Of a stretch of DNA of 64,000 nucleotides, positions 54,500-63,996 are shown piece after piece. A program made the translations under genes and the position numbers. Origin of the DNA: Aureispira sp. CCB-QB1 (lineage in GTDB: Bacteria; Bacteroidota; Bacteroidia; Chitinophagales; Saprospiraceae); the NCBI RefSeq assembly GCF_000724545.1, contig NZ_JHBV01000041.1, positions 1-64,000 on the forward strand. The letters are read 5' to 3'. The stretch's first letter is position 1, and every line of letters starts with the position of its first letter. Under the pieces are notes generated by a model that saw only the letters and a program-made list of their open reading frames with translations, was not told the DNA's origin and did no database searches.

Positions 54500-57400
54500 A
54501 TGATAAAAACTACTTACAAAAAACTGCAACTCTTACTCTGTTGTCTGTTCTTTTGCTCGATTGGCTATACGAGTTGGGGGCAGGCTAATATACAGGTTCG
54601 AGTAACTTCTATCGAAGTTTTAAATAATCAAGACTGCGATAATGTTTTGTTTAACATAACAGGTGACAGTGATTTTATGTGGGAATATAAAGTCACTGAT
54701 AATACAATTGGAAGGACAAATAATAATGCCAACTTAATTTCTGGTGGAGAAATTAGTAGCCTATTCTCAGCTCAAGCTAACTATGCTTTAGTCAGTGGAA
54801 ATAATGGTCCTTATGTAAGAACTACTCCTAATAATTCCATTTTTGAGCCAGGTAATGGTATATTTTTTGACTGGGATTATGTCTGCCCTACTGACGTGCC
54901 AACTTCCCTTAATTTTGAATGGGCCGCTTACGAAGCCGATGAACCTATATTTGGTTCTGGAATTACTGTTCTTAGCAAAGATGCGAATACAGGAATTATC
55001 AATCAAACTTTGAGTGTTCCTGCATCTGGAGTCAGTGCTCCTCAAACATTTACAACATCTGCTTCTAATGGTAACTGTAGCCAAACTTATACTATAACAG
55101 TAGAAGTTACTAGAACAAATTTAGTCATCAACAATTGGGAAGATAATATTTGCAATGCCTCTCAAATTGTTGTAGGTACAAGTGATACACGTGCGTGGTG
55201 TCCAAACTGTACATTAGAACCTAATGAACCACACCAAGGAGATGTATCCAATAACCGTTCACGTTGGTTTTATTTTATTGCACCTCCTAGTGGTGAAGTT
55301 GATATTAGCACGGATAATGGTAACACAGACTTTGGAACCTATATTGAAATATATCACGCTGCTGATGGTGTTGGATGTACTTCTGGACTTCAACCTGTAA
55401 GCGGAACTTTGATTAAAGATAAATTTGAGTATTTATCCCACATCAACAATGCAGACTTAGGTGGATTTGCTAATATCCAAGGTGAAGCGGATATCACATT
55501 TACAGCCTGTGATCCTGTGAGCGGTTTTAGTAATCAAAAACTGCATCCTGGCGAGGCGTATTATGTACAATTGACCACAGATGATGCTAATGAAAGAGGT
55601 TATATTGAGGTTTCTGTTTCTGATTTAGGTGGAAGTTCTCCTCCTGATATAGAGGATATTCCTTGTACGGCTCCTACTACTTCTTTTGGAACGACTCCCA
55701 TTAGCTCTTCGGCAGGTAGCCCTGCTACAATTAACCTCAATTTTGGATGCGCCTTGGACGGAGGCAACGACAATGGTGAAACAGGAGCAGCTCATACCAA
55801 TAATAATCCTGACAATTATCATGCTTATGATTACGACCATCCAGCTGTTAATAACAACACAATGAATGAGTCGGTTTGGTTTAAATTTACAGCTCCAAAC
55901 AGTGGACGAATTGTTTTCGAAACAGATTATCAAAGTGGTATCTACAGTGAAGGCTCTGCATTTTTTGCTAATGATGCTCGATTCGCTCCAGGTGTTCCTT
56001 CTGATTACTCTTGTGCAAACTTGACGAATGTTTCAGCAGCAGATGGAGGTCTAAATGGACTTTTAGGAGGTGCTGCAGAAAGTGCAATCATTATGGAACA
56101 GTGCTTAGAACCTGGTTACACCTATTATGGGATGGTTGACCCTGCCAATAACTTAACTCTTATCAATTCTCAAGATATAGATGTATGGTTACACGATCCT
56201 AGTACTTCCGACCCTGCCAACAACCCTCCACCAAACGACATTTTATGCTTGAGTATGCTAGATACCCTATTTGAGGTTCCTGTTAAGCCAGCCAATCAAA
56301 CCATTCCATTTTCGGCAGTAGCGGGTGATAATACCAACGCTTGTATTGAAACCTTGGCAGGAGAACCTTTTTCTAATCCCAATCCAGCAGCACGTGCTGA
56401 TCAAACCGTTTGGCACTATTTCACCGTACCACCATCAGGAGTGGTAGAAATTAAGTTGCGTGCTTATGTCGGTTTGGATAGTCTAAATTATGCTATTTAT
56501 CCTTTGTTCCAAGATAGTTTGTGTTATGGAGGTTTGCAACCAGCCACCTATACCACTGATGGGACACAAGCAACACCACAAATTACAGCTGAATTTAGTG
56601 GTACCACAGGCTTTAATGGAGATATAATAGGGCTTTGTTGCTTGACTCCAGGAACAGTATATGCCATTCAATTAGATGGTGGACACCCTGGCGATGAAGG
56701 ACAATACATTATTGAATACATCAATGAAATTGAGGTATATGCAGGGGATGCTCAATATAGTGTCTTGGGCGATACCGTTAACTTTATGGCAAGCGATACA
56801 GGTTTTGTCTGCTTTGGTGATACACTTTTCCCTAGTGTCATGGTAGATGGAAATGGTGTTTCAACAACAAACATTGCCAACTGTTTGGATATTGGATACA
56901 TCGTTCAAGATAGCGTCAATATTCCTGATTCAATCATTAATGGTAACTTTACTTTTATTGACTCTGTTTATGCTCGCCCACACTATTGGGTGAATGATGG
57001 TACGCATCCATTTTCTCAAAATGCAGTTCATTATGTTGGTCCTATGGCTGATGAAACAGCAACCTGGGGTTCTTTAACTTGTCCTAGTGCAAGTTCTGAG
57101 AATGGTGCTCCATTTGTTTTCCTAAGCGAAATTATTTTAACCACGAATTATAATTCCAATAATTGTATTATTGATTTTAGTGCAACAGGTGGTTTCCCTA
57201 GTTATAACGGAAGTTTATTTGATTATTGGATTACCAATACAGCAGGCGATACCGTGCTTATGGGACAAACCGCAGTTGGGCTAACCAACCAATACGCTAT
57301 TCCAGTTGCCGATACCTTTACCATAGTTATTACCGATGGAATGGGATGCAACCAAACAGCTATTGTTGATGCTACTCCTTGTTTAGATCCTTGTGTCAAC

Positions 57401-59476
57401 AATCCTGTTTTTGTAACACCTGACCCGATTGACAGCTCCGTTTACACTTGTTACCCTGGTGGCGATTCGGCTTTGGTAACCATATTCTTAAATGGCGGCG
57501 CCCCAAGTACAACCGTTGGCGAGGCTTATACGGCTACGGTAAGCGGATCAACTACTCCTAATGGAAATGGTGTCTATACCACAACTGGCACAGGAGCACC
57601 TTCAGCTACTCCTTTCAGCTTTAGTGTAATGGATGGTGACACTTGGATGGTCATTGTTTTGGATAGTAATGGTTGTCCAGATACGACATCAGGAACATTT
57701 GATTACAACTTAATGAACTGTCCTGATTACTGTGCCTTAAATCCAATTACTAGTACCTTTAGTTATAATTGTAATATGGATGGTACTGCTTTGGTACAAA
57801 TTACAGTTAACGGTGGTCAACCTACCATTGATGGCTCTAATTATACGGTCAATATTTCAGGCTCTACTGTCTTTGGGCAAAACTTCCAAAATGCCCAATT
57901 AAATGGTGTCATTGGAGGAGCAGCAAACTTCTCATTTTTAGTAAATGATAGTGATACTTGGACGTTTGATGTCTTTGACATTAATATGTGTGCAGATACC
58001 TTAACAGACATTTATACCTTTGATACGTCTAATTGTCCAATTTGTACCATGATGCCTGTTCAAATTTTACCAGACCCTGTTGACAGCAGCGTTTATACCT
58101 GTAGTTCAAACGGTGATGCTGTTGTTACTTTGTTTATTACGGGAGGAGCACCTTCTTTCAATGGCGGTCAATTTACCGTCACCACAACAGGTTCTAGTAT
58201 TGCAGGACAGAATGGAACAACTCAAGAAAATGTTGGAATTTATCGCTTTAACATAGCCGATGGAGATACTTGGTCGGTTGTCGTTTCGGATGAGAATGGT
58301 TGTGCAGACACAGCAACAGGTTCCTTTAACTACAATCCTCTTGATTTGGCTGTTAACGTAGAGCCTTATGTTTGTTTTACAGATAAAACTGCGGATGTAA
58401 CCATTCGTTTAAGTGGTGGTGAACCTGCTGCCAATGGTTCTAATTACTTAGTAACTATTATTGGTGCTTCTACGCTTGGTGCTTCTGGTTACCAAATTCC
58501 TGTACTAGGAACAATTGGAGACACGACTGATTATACCTTCAATGTTCAAGATGGAGATAATTGGTTAGTGGTCGTCACTGACAACAGTCAATGTGGAGTA
58601 GATAGTATTAGTGGCCACTTCCTTTGGAATGCAACGAACTGTGGTGATATTTGTAACGATCCTAATTATGTTGGGGTAAGTATTAATAATGGTTCTGGTT
58701 TATACAACTATTCTTGTGATTCGATTGGCAATGCTACTCTAAATCTTCAAATTACAGGTGGTATGCCTGCTCTAACAGCTGGTAATGATGATTATATTGC
58801 CAATGTTACCATCAATGGAGTAACCAACGCTTATTTGGTCAACTCGAATGGCAATTTTGGAACCTTGACGCTTAACTTGACGAATGGCGATGCTTGGTCG
58901 GTCATGGTGTTTGATGCCTTACAATGTGATACGGCTATGCTGTCAGCTACATTTACTTCTGTTAATGCTGTTGCCAATGCCATTACTCCTCCAGGTATGT
59001 TACTCGGACAATTTGCAACCTTAGACGGAACAGCCAGTACAGGAAATATCAACACGTATAATTGGGCACCAACCGCCAATGTAAACGATCCTTCGGCAGC
59101 TACTACTACGATTCAACCATTGAGTACAACAACTTATGTACTGACGGTAGCAGATACGTTGGGCTGTACAAGTTTGGATTCTGTACTTGTCGAAGTAGGG
59201 CGTTGTATTCCACACCATGCAGGATTTACCCCTAATGGCGATGGAGTTAATGACTTCTGGGAAATTCCTTGTTTGAATTTATTTACCAACCGTGTTCAAG
59301 TATTCAATAGATGGGGACTTCCTGTCTTTGAAACGGTTAATTACGATGGCACTTGGAATGGTAGAAACCTAGGACAAGACGTACCTGACGGGACATACTA
59401 TTATGTTATCTCTGTAGATGAGCCACAATTAAGTGAGCCTAAAATTTACAAAGGAACAGTCACTATTATTCGATAA
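54500..59476 (+). CDS. Large repeat adhesin with gliding-motility (CHU_C, T9SS type B) C-terminal domain
   Basis: A 1,658-residue surface protein with signal peptide (ending TSWGQ). The N-terminal half holds three PPC-like sandwiches with the pattern xxWxxFxAPxSGxVxI, near residues 250, 455 and 635 (RWFYFIAPPSGEVDI, VWFKFTAPNSGRIVF, VWHYFTVPPSGVVEI). Five repeats of about 105 residues follow from about 977 to 1485, each with YxC...[VL]xGGxP...GxxY and DGDxWxVxVxDxxxC. A PKD-like domain (about 1487-1567) precedes the type B sorting domain (HAGFTPNGDGVNDFWEI, VQVFNRWGLPVFE, VPDGTYYYVI). This resembles SprB-type adhesins, though it is smaller. The PorP/SprF gene directly downstream is the expected partner. 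Confidence 0.92.
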   Translation: MIKTTYKKLQLLLCCLFFCSIGYTSWGQANIQVRVTSIEVLNNQDCDNVLFNITGDSDFMWEYKVTDNTIGRTNNNANLISGGEISSLFSAQANYALVSGNNGPYVRTTPNNSIFEPGNGIFFDWDYVCPTDVPTSLNFEWAAYEADEPIFGSGITVLSKDANTGIINQTLSVPASGVSAPQTFTTSASNGNCSQTYTITVEVTRTNLVINNWEDNICNASQIVVGTSDTRAWCPNCTLEPNEPHQGDVSNNRSRWFYFIAPPSGEVDISTDNGNTDFGTYIEIYHAADGVGCTSGLQPVSGTLIKDKFEYLSHINNADLGGFANIQGEADITFTACDPVSGFSNQKLHPGEAYYVQLTTDDANERGYIEVSVSDLGGSSPPDIEDIPCTAPTTSFGTTPISSSAGSPATINLNFGCALDGGNDNGETGAAHTNNNPDNYHAYDYDHPAVNNNTMNESVWFKFTAPNSGRIVFETDYQSGIYSEGSAFFANDARFAPGVPSDYSCANLTNVSAADGGLNGLLGGAAESAIIMEQCLEPGYTYYGMVDPANNLTLINSQDIDVWLHDPSTSDPANNPPPNDILCLSMLDTLFEVPVKPANQTIPFSAVAGDNTNACIETLAGEPFSNPNPAARADQTVWHYFTVPPSGVVEIKLRAYVGLDSLNYAIYPLFQDSLCYGGLQPATYTTDGTQATPQITAEFSGTTGFNGDIIGLCCLTPGTVYAIQLDGGHPGDEGQYIIEYINEIEVYAGDAQYSVLGDTVNFMASDTGFVCFGDTLFPSVMVDGNGVSTTNIANCLDIGYIVQDSVNIPDSIINGNFTFIDSVYARPHYWVNDGTHPFSQNAVHYVGPMADETATWGSLTCPSASSENGAPFVFLSEIILTTNYNSNNCIIDFSATGGFPSYNGSLFDYWITNTAGDTVLMGQTAVGLTNQYAIPVADTFTIVITDGMGCNQTAIVDATPCLDPCVNNPVFVTPDPIDSSVYTCYPGGDSALVTIFLNGGAPSTTVGEAYTATVSGSTTPNGNGVYTTTGTGAPSATPFSFSVMDGDTWMVIVLDSNGCPDTTSGTFDYNLMNCPDYCALNPITSTFSYNCNMDGTALVQITVNGGQPTIDGSNYTVNISGSTVFGQNFQNAQLNGVIGGAANFSFLVNDSDTWTFDVFDINMCADTLTDIYTFDTSNCPICTMMPVQILPDPVDSSVYTCSSNGDAVVTLFITGGAPSFNGGQFTVTTTGSSIAGQNGTTQENVGIYRFNIADGDTWSVVVSDENGCADTATGSFNYNPLDLAVNVEPYVCFTDKTADVTIRLSGGEPAANGSNYLVTIIGASTLGASGYQIPVLGTIGDTTDYTFNVQDGDNWLVVVTDNSQCGVDSISGHFLWNATNCGDICNDPNYVGVSINNGSGLYNYSCDSIGNATLNLQITGGMPALTAGNDDYIANVTINGVTNAYLVNSNGNFGTLTLNLTNGDAWSVMVFDALQCDTAMLSATFTSVNAVANAITPPGMLLGQFATLDGTASTGNINTYNWAPTANVNDPSAATTTIQPLSTTTYVLTVADTLGCTSLDSVLVEVGRCIPHHAGFTPNGDGVNDFWEIPCLNLFTNRVQVFNRWGLPVFETVNYDGTWNGRNLGQDVPDGTYYYVISVDEPQLSEPKIYKGTVTIIR

Positions 59477-59481
59477 TTTTA

Positions 59482-59516
59482 AGTTGCTAATGCCTTCCAT
59501 GAAGGTATTAGCAACT
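59482..59516 (+). terminator. Intercistronic hairpin between the adhesin and PorP/SprF genes
   Basis: AGTTGCTAATGCCTTC (59482-59497) pairs with 59501-59516 with a single G-T wobble and a 3-nt loop. The T-run is weak (ATTTAACTAT), so partial termination or mRNA processing is more likely than a full stop. Confidence 0.5.
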
Positions 59517-59533
59517 ATTTAACTATATCAATT

Positions 59534-60511
59534 ATGAAAAATTTCATCATAATATGTCTTGGTGTATTGTTGCTTTGTACGACTGATACACTTCATGCAC
59601 AACAAGACCCTCTGTTTGCTCAATACAATAGCAATCCTTTTTTAATCAACCCTGCTGTTGCGGGATCGAAAGGCAACCATTCTCTAAACTTATTTCACCG
59701 TTGGCAATGGGTTCGCTTCCCTGGAGCGCCTCAAACATTTGGGTTGACCTATCAAGGAACCATATGGAGAGACAAAAAGAATGGAGATTGGTTGGTCGGT
59801 TTAGGGGGGCTGCTATTTGGGGATGTTACAGGTCCTAGCTCTCGTTGGGGAGGAAAAATTTCAGGGGCAGTGCATCGTAAATTAGGCAAAAAAACATTTT
59901 TGTCGCTTGGTTTTTCGGGGCGTTTAGCGCACAATATTATCCGTACCGATATGATCCAACTCATTGATCCCAATGACCAAGCGGTTGCGAATGCTGATCC
60001 AGGAAATTGGAGCATTGATTTAGAGGTAGGTTTGTATTTATATACAAAAAATTTAACCGTTGGTTTTGCTGCCCCTAATCTAGGACAACGAGTGCTCAAT
60101 TTTAGCTTCCGCCCCAACAATAGTGAACCAATTGGAAGGTATTATCGCCACTACTACCTATCTGCTGCATACAAAATTAGGCTTCCTGAGAAAAAAATCA
60201 TTATTGAGCCTTCTATTATGCTTAGATACATTCAAGGTGCCGTTCCTCAATTTGAAGGAGGCGTTACGGTGCATGTTTTAAACGAACAAGTAGCCTTAGG
60301 ACTATACTACCGCTACCCCGCATTCTTATCCTTCCAGTGCAAAGTCTTATTCGACAAACGTGTTCCAGTCTTGTTGGGATTCGATGTTGCTCTAAACACA
60401 TTTCAGCAGCATAGCTTAGGCTCTACTGAATTGATGATTGGCTACGAATTTCCAGGTACAGATGTATTTGAAATGCCAGAGGTTGAAGAAACTCCTGATG
60501 GTTCTCTGTAA
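59534..60511 (+). CDS. PorP/SprF family T9SS membrane protein
   Basis: A 325-residue outer-membrane protein. A signal peptide ends at TLHAQ and is followed directly by the family opening QDPLFAQYNSNPFLINPAVAGSKGNHSLNLFHRWQWVRFPGAPQTFGLTYQG. Further blocks: GLGGLLFGDVTGPSSRWG, FLSLGFSGRLAHN, LTVGFAAPNLGQRVLNF, and a barrel C-terminus (GSTELMIGYEF) with a short acidic tail. In gliding Bacteroidota, SprF is needed for surface delivery of SprB, and the genes are adjacent as here. It is distinct from the PorP at 34724-35851, so the cell has at least two such docking proteins. Confidence 0.93.
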   Translation: MKNFIIICLGVLLLCTTDTLHAQQDPLFAQYNSNPFLINPAVAGSKGNHSLNLFHRWQWVRFPGAPQTFGLTYQGTIWRDKKNGDWLVGLGGLLFGDVTGPSSRWGGKISGAVHRKLGKKTFLSLGFSGRLAHNIIRTDMIQLIDPNDQAVANADPGNWSIDLEVGLYLYTKNLTVGFAAPNLGQRVLNFSFRPNNSEPIGRYYRHYYLSAAYKIRLPEKKIIIEPSIMLRYIQGAVPQFEGGVTVHVLNEQVALGLYYRYPAFLSFQCKVLFDKRVPVLLGFDVALNTFQQHSLGSTELMIGYEFPGTDVFEMPEVEETPDGSL

Positions 60512-60922
60512 GAAATAATTTAGATTTAATATTGCCCAATACTATCAATGGTATTGGGCTTTTTTATGCACGTATGTTTTTTTTTATCTTTTTAATTAGT
60601 ACATTTATGCCAAAATGTGACATACAGCAAGAAGAAAAGTTACGTTTATTGATAATATGATAATACAATATTACTATCACCTGTTGTAGAATTGCATCCT
60701 AAAAACAATCAAAGGTTGCATCACCCTCAACGTTTTATCAAGGAATACTCTTCTGCATATTTATTGTAATAGTTTACTAATTTTTCATTCGCTACAGCTC
60801 ATTTGAACAGTTTAAAAAGGGAATCAAAAATTCATTTTTCACTTTGGGAAAGGACAAAACTGCATTCATTATTGCTGCATTCTTTTAGCGAACTATTATT
60901 ATTGGGGATAATAAAATAACAG
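60512..60922. other. 411-bp intergenic region
   Basis: It contains the operon terminator and, at 60883-60897, TTTTAGCGAACTATT, the reverse complement of 29687-29701. No gene or RNA is seen. Confidence 0.5.
60534..60565 (+). terminator. Terminator of the adhesin-PorP/SprF operon
   Basis: GCCCAATAC (60534-60542) pairs with GTATTGGGC (60551-60559) around an 8-nt loop, followed by TTTTTT. Confidence 0.9.
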
Positions 60923-62440
60923 ATGAAGCATCTAATCGAAATTTCAAAAATTGTAACAAAGAAAAAGGTCAAAAAAATTGAAATATTTGACGACCACTCT
61001 TTAAAACAGAAAAATTCAAAGTTTAATGAGTTCTATGAACTCTTAATGAAAGGGGATTTAAAAAGTGACCAAGAGGCCGCTCATGCCCTTTATAAGAGCA
61101 TGCCGACTGACGACAAATACCGTCAATTAAAATCTAGATTCAAAAAACGTCTATTAAATACATTGTTTTTTTTAGATGTTAATCAGGCATCTAGTTCAAA
61201 CTACAACAGAGCTTATTATAGTTGTCATAAAGATTGGACGTTAGTCAAGATATTGCTATCCAACAAAGCACAAGACACTGCTGCTCAGCTGGCTAAAAGT
61301 ATCGTTGGTACGGCATTAAAATTTGAATTTTCAGACATTATCGTTAGTGCATCTAGAATTCTTCGTACACATGCAATGCAGCAAGAAGACGAAAAATCAT
61401 ACAACGAATACAATGCGTTGTGCCAAAAGTACCAAGCTATATTACAAGCTGAAATAGAATCAGATGAGTTATACGAACGAACCATTCTCAATAGCAAAAA
61501 GTCAAACTCTAAAGCACCTAATAAAATTGAATTATTACAATCTTATTGTGATCGATCTTTAGAATTGTCGCAAAGCCACCCTTCACCTGTTATTCTGTAC
61601 AATCAATTCATGATCTTTGCTACTTTTCATGAAGTTCAAGAAGATTATCACAATGTTTACTCAACTTGTGAGACGGCAGAACAATATGTTTTGGAGCATC
61701 CCCATTTATACCGAGAAGACAAGTTAGCTAAAATCGCGTTGAAAAAGTTATTGGCTTTAGTTCATCTAAAAGATTTTGAAAAGGGACAAATTCAAGCTGA
61801 AGCGTATTTAAAAATTTTTGAAAAAAACGAAATTTGGCTACAGCTTTACGAGTACTATCTCTTGCTAGCCATACACTGTCAAGAATATTCTGTCGCACAC
61901 GATGTTTTTGAGCGAGCTTATGAAGATAAACGTTTCAAAAAAATATCGAATGAAGACCAAGATAAATGGAATGCATTTGAGGTCTATCTTTGTGTCTTGT
62001 TGTGGATACAAACAGATAGCAAAAATGAGAAACCCAAACGTTACAAACAATTTAAAGTGAAACGGTTCTTGGAAGAGCCTATTATTTTCCCTAAAAACCA
62101 ACGTATTTTCACTGTAATTTTAGTCATTGCTCAAGTGCTATTTCTCCTACAAGAAGAACGCTTGGGAGAAGCTTTTGAACGAGTGGAGCGCCTAAAAGGG
62201 TATTCTACGCGTTTATTAAAGCAAGAGGAGCACTATAGAATTACTCAGTTTGTCCGTTTGTTGCAACAATTAGCAAAGGCACATTTTGATTACAAGAAAA
62301 TTGGAGTCCACCAAAAATACGTAGATCGTCTAAAAGAGTCTTCCATCAAATATAGAAACTCCCCCAATGAATTGGAAATTATCCCTTATACACATTTGTG
62401 GGAGATGATTTTAGATATTACCAATTACGAAAATAGTTAA
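60923..62440 (+). CDS. Large helical repeat protein of unknown function
   Basis: A 505-residue cytoplasmic protein with no signal peptide or membrane helix. The N-terminus (about 1-85) is basic and contains KFNEFYELLMKGDLKSDQEAAHALYKS followed by RLLNTLFFLDV. The rest is nearly all helical with TPR-like spacing (for example LLALVHLKDFEKGQIQAEAYLKIFEKNE and EYYLLLAIHCQEYSVAHDVFERAYED). No catalytic motif is seen. It is the first gene of a tight three-gene operon (6-bp and 2-bp gaps) with another unknown protein and a glycosyltransferase. A scaffold or regulatory role in surface glycan assembly is a guess from context only. Confidence 0.75.
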   Translation: MKHLIEISKIVTKKKVKKIEIFDDHSLKQKNSKFNEFYELLMKGDLKSDQEAAHALYKSMPTDDKYRQLKSRFKKRLLNTLFFLDVNQASSSNYNRAYYSCHKDWTLVKILLSNKAQDTAAQLAKSIVGTALKFEFSDIIVSASRILRTHAMQQEDEKSYNEYNALCQKYQAILQAEIESDELYERTILNSKKSNSKAPNKIELLQSYCDRSLELSQSHPSPVILYNQFMIFATFHEVQEDYHNVYSTCETAEQYVLEHPHLYREDKLAKIALKKLLALVHLKDFEKGQIQAEAYLKIFEKNEIWLQLYEYYLLLAIHCQEYSVAHDVFERAYEDKRFKKISNEDQDKWNAFEVYLCVLLWIQTDSKNEKPKRYKQFKVKRFLEEPIIFPKNQRIFTVILVIAQVLFLLQEERLGEAFERVERLKGYSTRLLKQEEHYRITQFVRLLQQLAKAHFDYKKIGVHQKYVDRLKESSIKYRNSPNELEIIPYTHLWEMILDITNYENS

Positions 62441-62446
62441 GAATTT

Positions 62447-62986
62447 ATGGAAGTGACAATTGAAAACATACATCAATGGGCTTATGATGAAAATCTACAT
62501 TTTAAGAATCAAGATGAAGCTTCTTCTTTCTATAATCCAACATATATTCCGACATTAGTTGAACTAGCAGGGAAAAAGGATTGCCCCAAACAGGAACGAA
62601 TTCAATCTATACTAGAATCTTATATCCAAGAGAGTTTTTTAAAACGAAAGACAGAGGTTCTAAAAGAGATCAACGGAAAGCTACAAGAAATAAAGCCTTT
62701 TTTAAATACCCAGTGGTTGGTTTTATGGTTTGTTAATTTTCAATATATTTACAATATTTATCAAACTCCACAGCGTTTAACAACTGCTGCTTGTGATAAG
62801 ATTGCTCATGACTTACTAATTGGTCATTTTACACAGCGAACGTTCAAAAAACACGGTCCCTTAAAAGATGGCGCTTTGGAATATAGTGCAGAAGCAACTC
62901 CTTTTAAGCTTTACCTGTATATCCATCCAGTTGATGGCTTGTGGCGAACTTCTAAATACCTTCGTTTGTTAAAATTCGACCAATAG
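62447..62986 (+). CDS. Unknown protein in the glycosyltransferase operon
   Basis: A 179-residue cytoplasmic protein, not recognised. It is mostly helical in the first half (QERIQSILESYIQESFLKRKTEVLKEINGKLQEI), with an aromatic-rich centre (QWLVLWFVNFQYIYNIYQTPQ) and a C-terminal part with strands (FKLYLYIHPVDGLWRTSKYLRLLKF). It starts 6 bp after the helical-repeat gene and ends 2 bp before the glycosyltransferase gene, so cotranscription and translational coupling are almost certain. Confidence 0.75.
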   Translation: MEVTIENIHQWAYDENLHFKNQDEASSFYNPTYIPTLVELAGKKDCPKQERIQSILESYIQESFLKRKTEVLKEINGKLQEIKPFLNTQWLVLWFVNFQYIYNIYQTPQRLTTAACDKIAHDLLIGHFTQRTFKKHGPLKDGALEYSAEATPFKLYLYIHPVDGLWRTSKYLRLLKFDQ

Positions 62987-62988
62987 AC

Positions 62989-63996
62989 ATGAACGAATCC
63001 CTTGTTAGTATTTTAATGCCCGTTCGCAACACAGCTCCTTTTTTGGAAGAATGTTTGGATTCTATTCGAGAGCAAACGTATAAAAACTGGGAATTAATTG
63101 CCATTGAAGACCATTCTATAGACAAGAGTTGGTATATTTTACAAAAGTATGCATCATTAGACCATCGAATAAAAGTTTATCAAAATAAAGGCAAGGGTAT
63201 CATTGCTGCCCTGAGAATGGCTTACCAATATTCCAAAGGTTTTTTTGTTACTCGAATGGACTCTGATGACAAAATGCCTCCTAAAAAAATAGAAATATTA
63301 CAGGCTCAACTCCATCAAGCAGGACCTGGGCATTTGGCAACTGGCTTAGTAGAGTATTTTAGTGAACAAGCTTTAGGAAATGGCTATTTACGCTATGCCG
63401 AATGGTTAAACAAACTTACTCGGGAAGGAAGTAATTTTCAAGAAATTTATAAAGAATGTGTCATTCCTTCTCCTTGTTGGATGGTATTCAAAACAGATTT
63501 AGATGCTGCTGGAGCATTTGCGCCAGATCGATATCCCGAAGATTACGATTTATGTTTTCGATTTTATCAACAAGGCTTAACCTGTTTGGCTTCTAATCAT
63601 ATATTGCACTATTGGCGCGATTCAGAAGGTCGCACATCTAGACATGACCCTAATTATGCTGATAATAATTTTTTGGATATCAAGCTAGACTATTTCTTAG
63701 CATTAGACTATGATCGCACCCGCCCATTGATAGTCTGGGGTGCTGGCAAAAAAGGAAAATCCATTGCCCACAAGCTTATCGACCAACGTGTTTCTTTTAC
63801 TTGGATTTGTAATAACAGTAATAAAATAGGCAAAGATATTTATGGCCAACGGCTGTATCCCGTGCAGGAGCTCTCCAACTTAAAGCAACCCCAAGTGATC
63901 ATCGCTATTGCTCAACCTGATGCACAATTCTCTATTCGAACAATATTAAAAGAGCAGCACCTAAAAATTAAAGATGATTTCTTTTTCTTTGCATAA
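62989..63996 (+). CDS. Family 2 glycosyltransferase fused to a PglD-like Rossmann domain
   Basis: A 335-residue two-domain protein. Residues 1-230 are a GT-A fold family 2 glycosyltransferase: VSILMPVRNTAPFLEECLDSI, IAIEDHSIDKS, the metal/nucleotide-sugar motif TRMDSDDKM, and the acceptor-side PEDYDLCFRF. Residues about 245-335 form a separate Rossmann-like domain beginning LIVWGAGKKGKSIAHKL and continuing WICNNSNKIGKDIYGQRLYPVQEL and VIIAIAQPDAQ. This matches the N-terminal domain of PglD-type acyltransferases and the C-terminal domain of some sugar methyltransferases, where it binds a nucleotide or sugar ligand. The catalytic Asp residues are intact. The gene is complete and ends four bases before the window edge. 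Confidence 0.9.
   Translation: MNESLVSILMPVRNTAPFLEECLDSIREQTYKNWELIAIEDHSIDKSWYILQKYASLDHRIKVYQNKGKGIIAALRMAYQYSKGFFVTRMDSDDKMPPKKIEILQAQLHQAGPGHLATGLVEYFSEQALGNGYLRYAEWLNKLTREGSNFQEIYKECVIPSPCWMVFKTDLDAAGAFAPDRYPEDYDLCFRFYQQGLTCLASNHILHYWRDSEGRTSRHDPNYADNNFLDIKLDYFLALDYDRTRPLIVWGAGKKGKSIAHKLIDQRVSFTWICNNSNKIGKDIYGQRLYPVQELSNLKQPQVIIAIAQPDAQFSIRTILKEQHLKIKDDFFFFA

Noticed and set aside
57430-58960. DNA-level tandem repeats in the adhesin
   Set aside because: The five repeats are clear at protein level but diverged at nucleotide level, so they are reported as protein domains rather than a DNA repeat array.
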